From the NCBI GenBank assembly GCA_009602725.1, contig WELB01000038.1:306335-322032 (forward strand): DNA of 15,698 nt. Direction: 5' to 3'. Source of the DNA: Spirogloea muscicola (taxonomy: Eukaryota; Streptophyta; Zygnematophyceae; Spirogloeales; Spirogloeaceae). Below are positions 6,437 through 15,698 of this stretch, piece by piece; position 1 is the stretch's first letter; each line of letters begins with the position of its first letter. A program made the translations under genes and the position numbers. The notes under the pieces were generated by a model. The model searched no databases. It worked only from the letters and a program-made list of their open reading frames with translations, and was not told where the DNA came from.

Positions 6437-9400
6437 ATGGCGAGCTCGGCTTGCACCATGGCGCTGCAGTGCCCGCCACTTCCACTGCCTATGGCCGCCG
6501 GGCTTGCGGGCAGGCGGCCGCCCAGAGCTGTGGTTATCGCGGGCCAGCCTCAAGCAACAAGGGACGCTGGCGAGGGCACTGAAGGGCCGGCGTGCAGCAG
6601 CCATGGCAGCTCGATGAAGGCTGCGCCTCGCCTTGGCGACGCGCCGACGCGTAGCTCCCAGCCGGCGCTGGTACACCAGCAGCCTCGGCGGCCAGACCAT
6701 CATGGCGTCCATGAAGGGCCTGCCCTGCAGAGTACCCCCAGAGCTATGAGCATCTTGGACGCGCTCGGAAGCATTTGCATGCCTATTGCAGCCGCCGCAT
6801 GCGTCTTTGCAACAACCGTGGACCCTGCTTTCAGGTAAAAGATGGGACTAATTATGGGCCTGAGCCCAGATTCTGACGAGATGAATTGAATTTCCAAGTG
6901 CCAATGGCCTGCTGTGAAGGCGTGTCATGCTAGCAATGGCAGCATGACTGCCTGACTGCTTCAGGCAGCTGAGCAGGCGGAGGTACTTGTGATTCCTTGC
7001 CCCTGAACCCCTAAAGCCCAAAATTATATCCTGAGAAGCAGGATAGGACAGCAGGCAGACGTCTATCCTGGCTGAACATATTGGTATTTGAGAACGTTCA
7101 GAAAGTGCCATGGCAGCTACTACTGGCACTTCTAGTCGAGCTTCTGATGATGTCGCACACACGGCAGCGCGCTCAGCGTGCTCAGCAATCAAGCCCCCCA
7201 GATTGACACCCAGCGTCTGCCGCCCATCCCCACCAAGTTCCCTCCACTACCAGACGTCAAGCTCCCGCCGTATCAGAAGGTGAGAAACTTCTGTACATGT
7301 TGAGCATGATCATTGGGTCCAGATTTCCGATATTCAGGAACAATGTAGCATCCTAAGTAGGCCCTTTTCCTGCATGCTTGAGGTTTGTCTAGTGCTTATT
7401 CAGATCAAGTCCTATTGCATCGCAGTTGGTGCTTTCCAACGGGCTCAGGGTTCTCCTCCTGGAAGACCACGAGCTTGGCCTGGTGAGTAGCAAGCTGCCA
7501 AGCTCACAGTGTGCAATGTGCTCTGTCTCTCTGGACGTTGTCCTGTCAGATAGTTGGAAGACCATGAAGGACTGCATCAGGCTGCTAGTATAGAGCTCTT
7601 GCTGTCAAACACCTGGCAATCGACAACAAAGTCAATCCATGGTGGCAGGTTGGAGGCCAGCTTCTGGTGAAGGGCGGGAGCAAGTCTGAGCCGGCTGCCC
7701 AGGTCGAGAGCGGCTGCCGCTAAGTCACTCATGCTGGCATGCAGGCTGTTTCCTAATAGTACATTATCTTTGCACAGGGACAAACATTATAGTTTACATG
7801 ACAATCGTGCAAGCGAACTCCAGCATCATGCAGGTGGGTCTAGCTGCTATCACAAGCAGCGTGCAGCGGAGTGGGGGGACTCGGCAGCACTCAGCTGACT
7901 ACCTCGACCTCCGTCTTGAGGTCCATACATCAGCCCAACGCTGGATTCACCTCCTTGACGCGCTCAATGTTCTCTGCAACTTCCTCCAGCCATGTCCTGA
8001 CAAAGAGGCAGTGGGGAGGTGTCAAGGCATTTGTTAAAGCCTGTCCGTTTGCGTGGCAGAGCAGACGCTGGCGGCTCGTATAGAAGCGTCAGCAGGCGTG
8101 GCAGAGGCGAGCGTCGGGTTCCGGTGTCTGACAGAGGACCTTGGCGAGGTCATGGGCTTGTTTTCCGAAGGTAACAGTATGTCCTTGGTCTTCACTTGAC
8201 ACCTGCTGACCTATGAGCTGGATGTCCAATGTCAGTCACCCTGCTGTACAGGCTTCCATCTGGTCCTGGAAGCCATGCTCCGTGCACTTACCTTGCGCTT
8301 GACCAGATGGCAAGCCATGGTACTTTTATGAGCCTACCCTCCTCATCTTCCTCAGGGATGTCTTTGTGGGTTGCTGTGGCAGTGGTGCAGCAGCCGCTTT
8401 TCCCTGTGGAGAAGCTAGAACTGGTGCGAAGCCAGATGCTGGGGGGAATCGCCCGCAGGAATGACGAAGTAAGCTGACGAGCATGTTCAAGCCTGTCACA
8501 GATAGCCTGTGAGCTATCTATGAGTCATATTGCTGAGAAGTTGCACATTTGCCACAGCTGTTCCAAAACAGATTTTTTTGCTTTCTGTGGGGGACTAAAG
8601 CAGATGTGAATCTTATTGCCGCATCTGTGGAGGCTCAGATGCTCTTGCATTCAAGTCAGAGGGGGTGTGTCTGTAATATCTGTATCATTGGTAGTCATGC
8701 GGCATCACAATCTGTCATCTCGCAATTACTATCCTCTACAGTGGCTTCACAGCCTAGCATCCTGGCAATGAAACCTCAACAATGACACTGTGGATCTTTT
8801 GTTCATAGCCAGGGACGATTGCCAGGAGGGAGATGCCAAAGTTGCTCTACGGGTCAGAGAGCGCCTATGCTCGACGGCCAGAGATCAGTACCGTGTCGGC
8901 CATCAAGATCTCGGACCTGGCACATTTCCACGACAGCGAATTCAGGTCTGAACCACAAAGTTTGAATAGCTTACTCATAAGCTGCAACCTGTACAACAGA
9001 TTGCTGAGCTGTTTTGAGTGGTCACTTTGTCACTTCAGGGCTGTTTAGGTGACCAATTAAGGGCTGACCACTTTTCCCAAAGGTCCTGAGCTCTGGTAGC
9101 GCGCTGGCTCACTTCCAGGTCACAAAGGGTCACCAGGCTTCTGATTGCAAGGTGTTGATCTTTGCAGGCCTGATCAAGCTGTATTGGGCATCTGGGGTGA
9201 CTTCAGCTCGGCGACCGTCAGAAAGCTGGTAGAGGACAACTTTGGGGACTGGCTCAGCACGGCTTCACATCCCAGTACAAAGCCAGTGCTGACACCACTG
9301 GAGAAGGGCTTCAGCGCGCGGCCACCCGGGGTGTACTTAATTGACCGGCCAGGCCTGACTCAAGGGTCTGTGAAATTCATTCTCCAGCCTGATGAGGGAC

Positions 9401-11285
9401 TCCAACCTCAATGTAACCTCGGTGCAGTGTTTTCTATTAGTGCAGGCTCACATGCATCTGTTTGACTACAGTTACACAGTTATTTACTATTGACTTTGGT
9501 CCTGAGTTCAGGTACGTCAGGATGGGAGAGCTAGGTACTACGCTTGATGACCCCGACCTTTTCCGGCTTGATGTACTTAATTCGGCCCTCAACGGCTTTG
9601 GTGGCCTCCTTTTTGACCAGGTTATTTGCAAGAAGCTTACTGTCCTGGTTGCTTAGCAACAGTAGCTTCGTCTTCTCACTTGTCATTGGTCTGAGTGGAT
9701 GAGCTCTTCATGCATGTTTTTAATCAGTTTTGTCCACAAGTTTGACTTCAGAGCAAGTGCCATTGTATTGTATTGCATATAATGATTGAGCATCTATTTG
9801 GGTAACACAACAACACAGACGATTTGTGATAATGCACTACAGTATTATCAATGTATCTGAGCAAATGTCATCATGTCAACGTTTTCATTTATGGAAAATA
9901 AGCATGTCAGAAGTCTCTTATGGCCAGCGGTCAGCATGGCTGGCTACTCAAGTGCATGGGCTGACATATGAGAGGCTTTTGTGAGCAGGTGCGTTCAAGG
10001 GAGGGTCTGGCGTACTCCGTGTTCGGCGGATGGTCTCCCGCTTTGCAGCATCGGGTGTGGTTAGCACAGCAACTTTGACTAACTATAATAGTAGCACCAA
10101 TCTGACTACATCATTTTGTAAAAGCGTATCGTACAATCTGGACCTTGAGTTAGAACATGGCCGTCTTCTGCCATTCTTGCTGCAATTGAGCAAGCCAGAC
10201 CCACATTACTGTTACCTGTGGTCGTCCAAGCTGTAGCCTGGAGATTGATCGTCTTGTCTGTTGTGTGCTTGCTGTGGAAGCCCAGGGCGTGTTTGTAGCC
10301 GGCGCTGAGACGCAGGTCAAGGAGGTAGCTAACTGTGTGAAATCCATGCGCAAGGTGCTACAGGGCGTCACCACCGAGCTGATCAAGCCAGGTATTTGTG
10401 CCTCGAGCGACACACTCCATTTCGATCTCTTGTGGGCATTCTGAGAGCTGCTGCTGATGTGCAAAGCATTGGAGTAAGTTTCTCCTCAGTATCTTTCACT
10501 CCACAGAAGAGCTGGCCTTGGCCAAGCAGTCTGCTCTCAACTCCTTCGTCTTCAACTTCGCTGACACGTGAGTCCCAGATCATCACAACTGAATGATGCA
10601 CATACCGCGCTACAACAATATTGTCTCCTTGACCTCCTCTACCACGGTCTGCCAAGATCCTAGAAGACCAGCACAAGTTGTGCTTCTGTATTGCTAGTCC
10701 TTAAGAATGTTCTGTCTTTAGTATGTTGACTCCAGAAGACTGGAGTTTGGGTTCAGATGATCAAGGATCACTCTGCCTCGGCTTCTGAGTTTCCCAGCAA
10801 GCGGACCTTTGCCACAGCTCAAACATATTCTGCTCATATGTATTTATTGGTCAGAAGCTTGACATGTTACATTCCAATTAGCAAAAGTCACTGCCCACTT
10901 GTCTATTTCCAGGGGCTCGCAATTGGGGCGCATAATGACGTACGAGCTCTTTGGAGTGGACCAGGATTTCTTGTTCAAGTAAGCAGTGTGCTCGTTGATA
11001 TGCTGCAATCTAACTTGCATATCATCGCAAAAATTGGTCAAGTCCACCAGCAAGCATGAGCAAGTAAGCTGCTCCGTTTTTGTTGATTAGATATATTTCC
11101 ATATTGGCTGCAGGTACAGGAGGGAGGTGGAGAAGGTGACCAGCAGAGACATCCTGCAGGCTGCCAGGCGGCACCTCCACCCTGCTGAAGAGCCGATCCT
11201 GGTAGTCAGTGATGCTGCGCAGGTGGAGGAGAGCCTGGCCTCACTGGGGCTCTCAGTCATTCCACTCGACATATCGATACGGTAG
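6437..11285 (+). CDS. M16-family peptidase-like protein, non-zinc subunit type
   Basis: Fifteen exons join without a frame break into 598 residues (exon list in the next entry). The protein follows the two-domain M16B plan. The N-terminal domain has SNGLRVLLLEDHE (about 168-180), GGQLLVKGGSKSEPA and VGLAAITSSVQRSGGT (202-217). The C-terminal domain has YLIDRPGLTQG, the DPDLFRLDVLN block and VRSREGLAYSV (443-453). Active M16 proteases carry HxxEH where this one has LAAIT, so the zinc ligands are absent. R444 and Y451 keep the R/Y pair that the non-zinc subunit supplies in two-subunit M16 enzymes. It therefore probably needs an HxxEH partner encoded elsewhere. The closest family pattern is cyanobacterial and algal. 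The Ser/Ala/Arg-rich first 100 residues look like a plastid transit peptide, and a hydrophobic stretch follows at 107-128. ATG 6437 is the first in its frame; 6458 is an alternative start. Confidence 0.88.
6437..11285 (+). other. Exon map of the M16 gene
   Basis: Exons: 6437-6834, 7186-7279, 7426-7482, 7649-7702, 7834-7920, 8065-8170, 8383-8468, 8809-8945, 9168-9365, 9512-9620, 9989-10054, 10286-10391, 10507-10567, 10913-10978, 11114-11285. They total 1797 bases (599 codons with the stop at 11283-11285). All introns read GT-AG and range from 115 to 368 bases. Phases agree at each junction, and family motifs continue across them (for example EDHELGL to VGGQLL, and GFS-type HR to GVFVAGAET). 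The exon 2 start is uncertain, since acceptors ending at 7167, 7176 and 7185 all keep the frame. The exon 9 donor is GG|GTCTGT, chosen because LTQG then joins YVRMGELG. Confidence 0.8.
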
Positions 11286-11672
11286 TTCCCGCTTGACAAG
11301 CGAGGGCCAATGCACCTGTGTAGCAAGCAGTAACTTCTGCAATTGCATTTTATTATGGTTAGAGGCCTTTTGCACGCTAAGCATCAGAAATTTGACCACA
11401 TGTAACCAGCCCTCAATTGCTCCTCATGAGACTCATATCATAGTATGCCAACCACAGTCATTGCACGTATAGAACGTCTGCCAATCCCTTGACCAGCTCA
11501 TCCAATATGGATGCGGCTGGCAAAGCGGCAAGTAACGTATCGTTTAGCCTGCCATGTAGCTGCTAGGTATGCCAAGTGTTGAGCAGATGACATATTTTTC
11601 AGTTGAATGGAAGTGCATGCTTACTTAAGCTAAACAGATCATCAGCTCCTCAAGGCACTCTATTGGCAATAG
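11286..11672. other. Tail-to-tail intergenic spacer
   Basis: These 387 bases separate the stop codons of the M16 gene (+) and murD (-). They must hold both 3' untranslated regions. I see a plus-strand TGTAA at 11401 but no matching TGTAA on the minus strand, so murD may use a variant signal or read on into the M16 3' region. No open frame of note is present. Confidence 0.6.
11401..11405 (+). promoter_or_regulatory. Polyadenylation signal TGTAA of the M16 gene
   Basis: TGTAA lies 116 bases after the M16 stop codon. It is the usual green-algal polyadenylation motif, which acts about 10-20 bases before cleavage. The position suits a 3' untranslated region of roughly 130-140 bases. Confidence 0.45.
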
Positions 11673-14600
11673 TCAGGAATCCTGTCTTGTACTGGGCTGG
11701 CTCGACTGAGTTAAGGCCCATTCACTGAAGAACTTGCCCCTGTGCTCAAAGTTTGTGAACTCATCAAAGCTCGCACAGGCAGGGCTCAGCAGCACAATGT
11801 CACCTGCATTAAAGCAATAACGATCAAGCAGCACTCAGTAATGAGAGACACTGTAGTATGGCAATGTAGTGCTTGTTGCAATCTTTCTGAAGCACCACAA
11901 CTGCATTCAAGGGCAGTCTATGGACAGTGTTGTATTCTTAGTACACCCTGTCATCACAGGAGAAGTTGAACAAGCCAGACAAGTGCTGCAAAGATGCAGT
12001 CGTGGTGAGTCAACAAGGCCACTGCGTCACAAGTTTCAGACAACACATGCAGTGCACATATTAGTCAACTATCGTGACCTGGTTGAGCTGCATTTGCAGC
12101 CAGCCGCATGGCCTCAGCTAGCAACGGCGCACTGTGCAGCACCACTCCCAGATTCGCCGCCTTCAGCTCCTCCGCAATGTCGACGCCAGAAGCTCCAAAC
12201 TGAAGCAAAGAAAGGTCTAGAGAAAGCTCAGCATTCAATCCATGCTTCTTTCTGTTGTCGATGACCACGGGTATTGGTGCCCAACAAACTTACCGTGATT
12301 ACCGCTCGGTGGGCATCCAGGAGCTTCACCAGCCGACTGAACCCATAGCCTTCACCAGCTCTACCAGCCTGCTCAGAATGACAAGCAGAACAAAAAACAT
12401 CAATGGAACAATACTCCTGACGTAAGATAACTTGGATATTCATTGACTATTGACGTACGAGATATATCATTTAATTCCACTGACTAATAGAAAATGGTGA
12501 GATGAACAGCCAGTCAAAGCCAAGGGCTATGTGGCCGACGCTTATGTCAAGCAAGTAGAGCTTCACAGCTTATTCCTGGATTGCAGTGCATCTGCTTCAG
12601 CAGCAAGATTTAGGACCTTTCTACACACAGATCAGAGAGGCGCAGCCCCTGACCTTCGCCAGTCCCCCCAAGAGGACGACAGCCTTGCGACCACTAAGGC
12701 CAGCTAGCCCCGCCATCGCCGCCTCCACATTGGTGGCCTTGCTGTCATTGATCCACAACACCCCGTTGTGATCCTCGCAAACTGCATGGAAAGGCGGCTC
12801 AGCTCACACGCTCAGGTACTGATTGATCATTTCCCACACCCATTAATGGCGTGCAGACAACGCATCAGCCAGCTCAAGCAACGGAAACCCATGACTTAAG
12901 AAACGAGACTTTGAAGCCCTCACCAAGCTGCATGCGGTGCGGCGGGGGGCGCAGGGCACTGATGCCGGCCTGTATGTCGCCCTCACACAGGCCGACATCC
13001 AGGCCCAGCGCCAACAGTGCCGCTGTGCCAGCATTGTGCACGTTGTGCAACCCGACAGCCTTGAGGGAGGTCAAGTACAGCCGGGCCTCTACGCTAGTTG
13101 TCGGGACTGCAACAATTGCCCTCCTAGCCTGGCTGTCCAGCTGGCAAGAGGCAACCCAACTATGTCAGTCATTGTTGGCCGTCATCGTCATTGACGCTTC
13201 GAGTTAATTTTGCCATATTCTGGCTCTGCTGAGGTGGGAGCAGGCAAGATGAGACGCTTGCACTTCTCGGCTTGCATACAAAAAACTGCACAATGAAGGG
13301 CCTGTATTGCGCTTAGATATTACGATAGGAAGAGCCAATGCAGTGCCCATGACGACCAGGCCGCTAAGGAGACGAGGCCGGAGATAAGCAGGGCCCGAGA
13401 AAGCTGGGTGGGGGATGGGGGAGCAGCACGGATGGTGCTCGGCACCTGAACTCCAGGAAGGCCCCCTAGCCAGGCGCGCTTGCCGCTGCCGCCGGCTAGT
13501 GCGCTCAGCCTCCGGAGCATGTCGTCATCTGCAGCAACACACCGCAAGATGACGGGCATCAGATCATACTCCAAGATTTTCAACTTCAGCACCTGCTCAA
13601 GCAGACAAAGAGACGAGGGCAATCATACCTAATGAGAGCTCCATCTGCTCTTCAGAGCTTAGCTTATACTTTCTTCTGAGGTCCACATTGTCTTATTGAA
13701 AGCTCATAGCATATGTTAGCTCGCTACGCTGATTCCGTGGCCAGTTCACGAAGCAGCACAAGAGAAGGCGAGCCAGGCATCTCACATTCCTACTCTGTGG
13801 AATGATGGCCAGGTCGGACGACTCCTGCCGTGCAAAAATGCGGCACTTGGCAGCGCCGTAGGCCTCCATAGAGCCGTGGCGCTCCAGGTGATCCGGCGTC
13901 AGGTTCAGCACCACTGCAGCCTGCACCAGATAAATGGCAGTCAAGAACCCTCAATGATAGCCTGACACCTGACTGCACAACCAAACTGCCATGACCTGAG
14001 CCCCAAAGGCCGCAGTGCAAGTTCAGAAGGCCAGGATTGAGATTTACTCAATTCTAGCAGATGCAAGGAAGAAGGCAGTGAGCTTCAAGAGGCCTTGTGC
14101 AAGCAAAGGGTCCACAGACAGGGCACAATGATGCTGGACGTGAGTCTTGCGGGGCCGCTTGCTCGCCTTGGGCTTCAAGTCGCCAGGAAGCTCCATCTGG
14201 TAGCTGCTAACCTCCACCACGGCAGCCTGGACGCAGTGGACTACTCTCAACAACCATTCTTGGCAGACGTACAATAATAATTCTAAGTGAATGTGCCGTA
14301 GGTGCGCCAAGAAAAAGGTGTGACGGAAAAAAGCGAGTCGACATTTCTGACATGGCTTGATCTGCTCATGCGTGGTGAATACAGTCTGCAGATTGATTCC
14401 AGATTCTTATACTAAATACGGCGCAAGTGGGTGCCAGTTACCTGATAAGGAACTTTATCTGGCGGTTGTGCGAGACACTCGAGCGCGGCACAGGAGAGGG
14501 GCTGGCCCAAATTGCCTCCAACGAACGCGCGCACGCCGGCAGCTTGCAGCAGCTGGCAGAGGCCACCGACATGTGATTTCAGAGTTCAGTCCCAAGTTGC

Positions 14601-15637
14601 CTGTACTCACTGAACCCTCATGAACAGGATCTAAGACTTAGACACGCAAGGAGCAGTGTCAGCGAGTTGAGCCCGCCAGTCCACGACCCCGGTCTTTGCC
14701 GCAGCCTCTTGGTGAGCGACGGAGGTTTGTGGCGGCACCTGACCGGTGAAGGTTGTGACGGTGGACTTGCCGTTGGTGCCGGTGATGGCTGCGATCTTGA
14801 CCACCTTTGGCAGGGCCGCCGCCGCGAAGGCGAGCTCCGACAGCGCCGGAACGCCCTGCCCGCACCGCACCGAGTGGTGGCGACCATTAGGCCACGCAAA
14901 CGATTATGGACAAAGCTGGTGCAAAATGCGGATGTTAAGGGTCGGTGAAGTCATTTGTAGGCCAGTCTTAGAGAGCCTGGGTGACAAACCAGCCGGATGG
15001 CCGCGGCGACGTCCGGCTGCGCCATGGGCACTCCCGGCGACAGGACGATGAGCGACGCGCTCGCCAGGGTGGCTGCGCAGTGGGGCCCGGCCACAGTCCG
15101 GACGCGCGCCGCGCCGAGTCCCGCCAGGTCCGGATGCTCCTGAGCCCCCCAACACACACACGATAGAGCACATCACTCAACTAACCACTAAAGTATATGA
15201 AAGGTATTAAGAGCTATGGTTATATATCTACGACTGCGCCAACAAGCCACCAAAGAACCAAGGCTGGCAAGCATTAATCAGGGTGTCAAATTCGCGATTA
15301 TGGGGTCTAATTACGGTTTGCCTTTAGGTTAGGCGGAGAAAATCGACCACTAACTGTCAATCGTCGCCACAGTGCGTCGCACCCCACCTCGAGCAGCGGC
15401 GTCGCCGGGTTGCGGTCCATGGCGACCACGTGGTCGGCGCCGCGCGCGAGGGCCAGCCGCACCGCCGCCCTGCCGGACGCGCCGAGGCCCACGACCTGCC
15501 CCGCTCGCCCGCCATTTCCGGCGCGCAGCACAGCCGTCATCGGCGCCGGCCGTGGCGGGTCGCCAGCACTGGCAGCAGCCCCCCAGAGTGCCCAATCGTC
15601 GGCTCACCGCCACAGTCTGGCCGCGGAGGTCGTCCAT
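11673..15637 (-). CDS. murD: MurD, UDP-MurNAc-L-Ala:D-Glu ligase
   Basis: MurD joins D-glutamate to UDP-N-acetylmuramoyl-L-alanine using ATP, the second stem-peptide step of peptidoglycan synthesis. Thirteen exons give 485 residues counted from ATG 15637 (E. coli MurD has 438). Motifs in order: GLGASGRAA (13-21) in the UDP-binding domain; SPGVP (80-84); P-loop GTNGKST (122-128); GGNLG (147-151); EVSSYQ (177-182); [10 protein letters not shown] (198-207); AAKCR, with K217 at the place of the carbamylated lysine; HNVHN (294-298); PHRM (329-332); DSKATN (347-352); LLGG (371-374); [11 protein letters not shown] (448-458) near the C-terminus. All are intact, so an active enzyme is expected. The frame stays open upstream of ATG 15637 through about eleven alanine codons to the window edge. 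The true start, probably with a plastid transit peptide, may lie outside. If so, the gene is 5'-partial here. Confidence 0.93.
11673..15637 (-). other. murD: Exon map of murD
   Basis: Minus-strand exons, 5' to 3': 15637-15608, 15495-15388, 15139-14990, 14855-14739, 14552-14442, 14226-14167, 13920-13794, 13528-13446, 13140-12924, 12781-12654, 12368-12294, 12199-12079, 11803-11673. They total 1458 bases, 486 codons with TGA at 11675-11673. Phases match at every junction. Eleven introns read GT-AG. The one at 14166-13921 begins GC and ends AG. Junction choices were settled by family motifs, for example [21 protein letters not shown] and VIT|FGASG. Confidence 0.82.
13921..14166 (-). other. murD: Probable GC-AG intron in murD
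   Basis: On the minus strand exon 6 ends CCCAAG and the next bases are GCGAGC. The intron ends GTGCAG before GCTGCAGTGG. This junction yields [16 protein letters not shown], which fits the MurD family without a gap. No GT donor nearby gives an in-frame result with that fit. GC-AG introns are a known minor class. Confidence 0.65.
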
Positions 15638-15644
15638 GGCGCCC

Positions 15645-15646
<2 letters not shown>

Positions 15647-15681
<35 letters not shown>
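15647..15681 (+). repeat. (GGC)11 trinucleotide microsatellite
   Basis: Eleven uninterrupted GGC units run from 15647 to 15679, just upstream of the first ATG of murD on the minus strand. In the murD frame they encode eleven alanines, followed by Gly-Gly-Ala before the Met. The run may lie in a transit peptide or in the 5' untranslated region. Confidence 0.85.
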
Positions 15682-15698
15682 ATCTAACCCGCGCCCGC

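Noticed and set aside
6230-6712. 160-codon minus-strand frame
   Set aside because: It is antisense to exon 1 of the M16 gene, and its Arg/Ala-rich composition reflects the reversed transit-peptide sequence.
14442-14454. Alternative murD donor at AAA|GTTCC (exon end 14454)
   Set aside because: The donor four codons later, CAG|GTAACT at 14442, is closer to consensus and gives [13 protein letters not shown], a better family fit.
14357-15166. Plus-strand open frames over the murD 5' exons
   Set aside because: They are shadows of murD exons, which carry unmistakable ligase motifs on the minus strand.
15641-15687. Minus-strand ATG at 15684 giving a poly-arginine frame
   Set aside because: Its frame differs from murD and would give only an arginine run and low-complexity sequence, so it is not a plausible murD start.

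Overview
The window looks like nuclear DNA of a green alga (Chlorophyta, possibly a trebouxiophyte; inferred, not proven). The evidence is intron-dense protein genes with short exons and GT-AG introns of roughly 55-370 bases, a TGTAA polyadenylation motif in one 3' region, fragments of a non-LTR retroelement, and two genes of plastid or cyanobacterial character.

Layout. Positions 1-1533 hold two decayed C-terminal ends of a non-LTR (LINE/R2-like) reverse-transcriptase protein, head to head: one on the minus strand (about 760 to 245), one on the plus strand (about 838-1533). The minus copy is split by a 73-base insert flanked by a 7-base GATAGCG duplication. From about 1534 to 4250 the DNA is repeat-rich, with two short interspersed repeat families and no gene I can name. 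At 4414-5559 a six-exon plus-strand gene of 198 codons can be assembled. Its N-terminus resembles a ubiquitin-like fold; the rest is unrecognised. Positions 5560-6436 are repeat-bearing intergenic DNA.

Two well-supported genes fill the rest. From 6437 to 11285 (+) fifteen exons join in one frame into a 598-residue M16-family (insulinase/pitrilysin-like) protein. It lacks the zinc-binding HxxEH motif but keeps the R/Y pair, so it should be the non-zinc subunit of a two-subunit peptidase. From 15637, or beyond the window edge, down to 11673 (-), thirteen exons join into MurD, UDP-N-acetylmuramoyl-L-alanine:D-glutamate ligase, with every hallmark motif present. One of its introns appears to be GC-AG. 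The two genes are tail to tail with 387 bases between stop codons.

MurD is the most informative gene. It makes the second peptide bond of the peptidoglycan precursor stem. An intact, intron-containing copy in a eukaryote points to plastid peptidoglycan synthesis of the kind known from glaucophytes, mosses and some prasinophyte algae. The M16 protein is also probably organellar, but nothing in the sequence ties the two functions together. All exon boundaries are manual calls from reading frame, splice signals and family resemblance.
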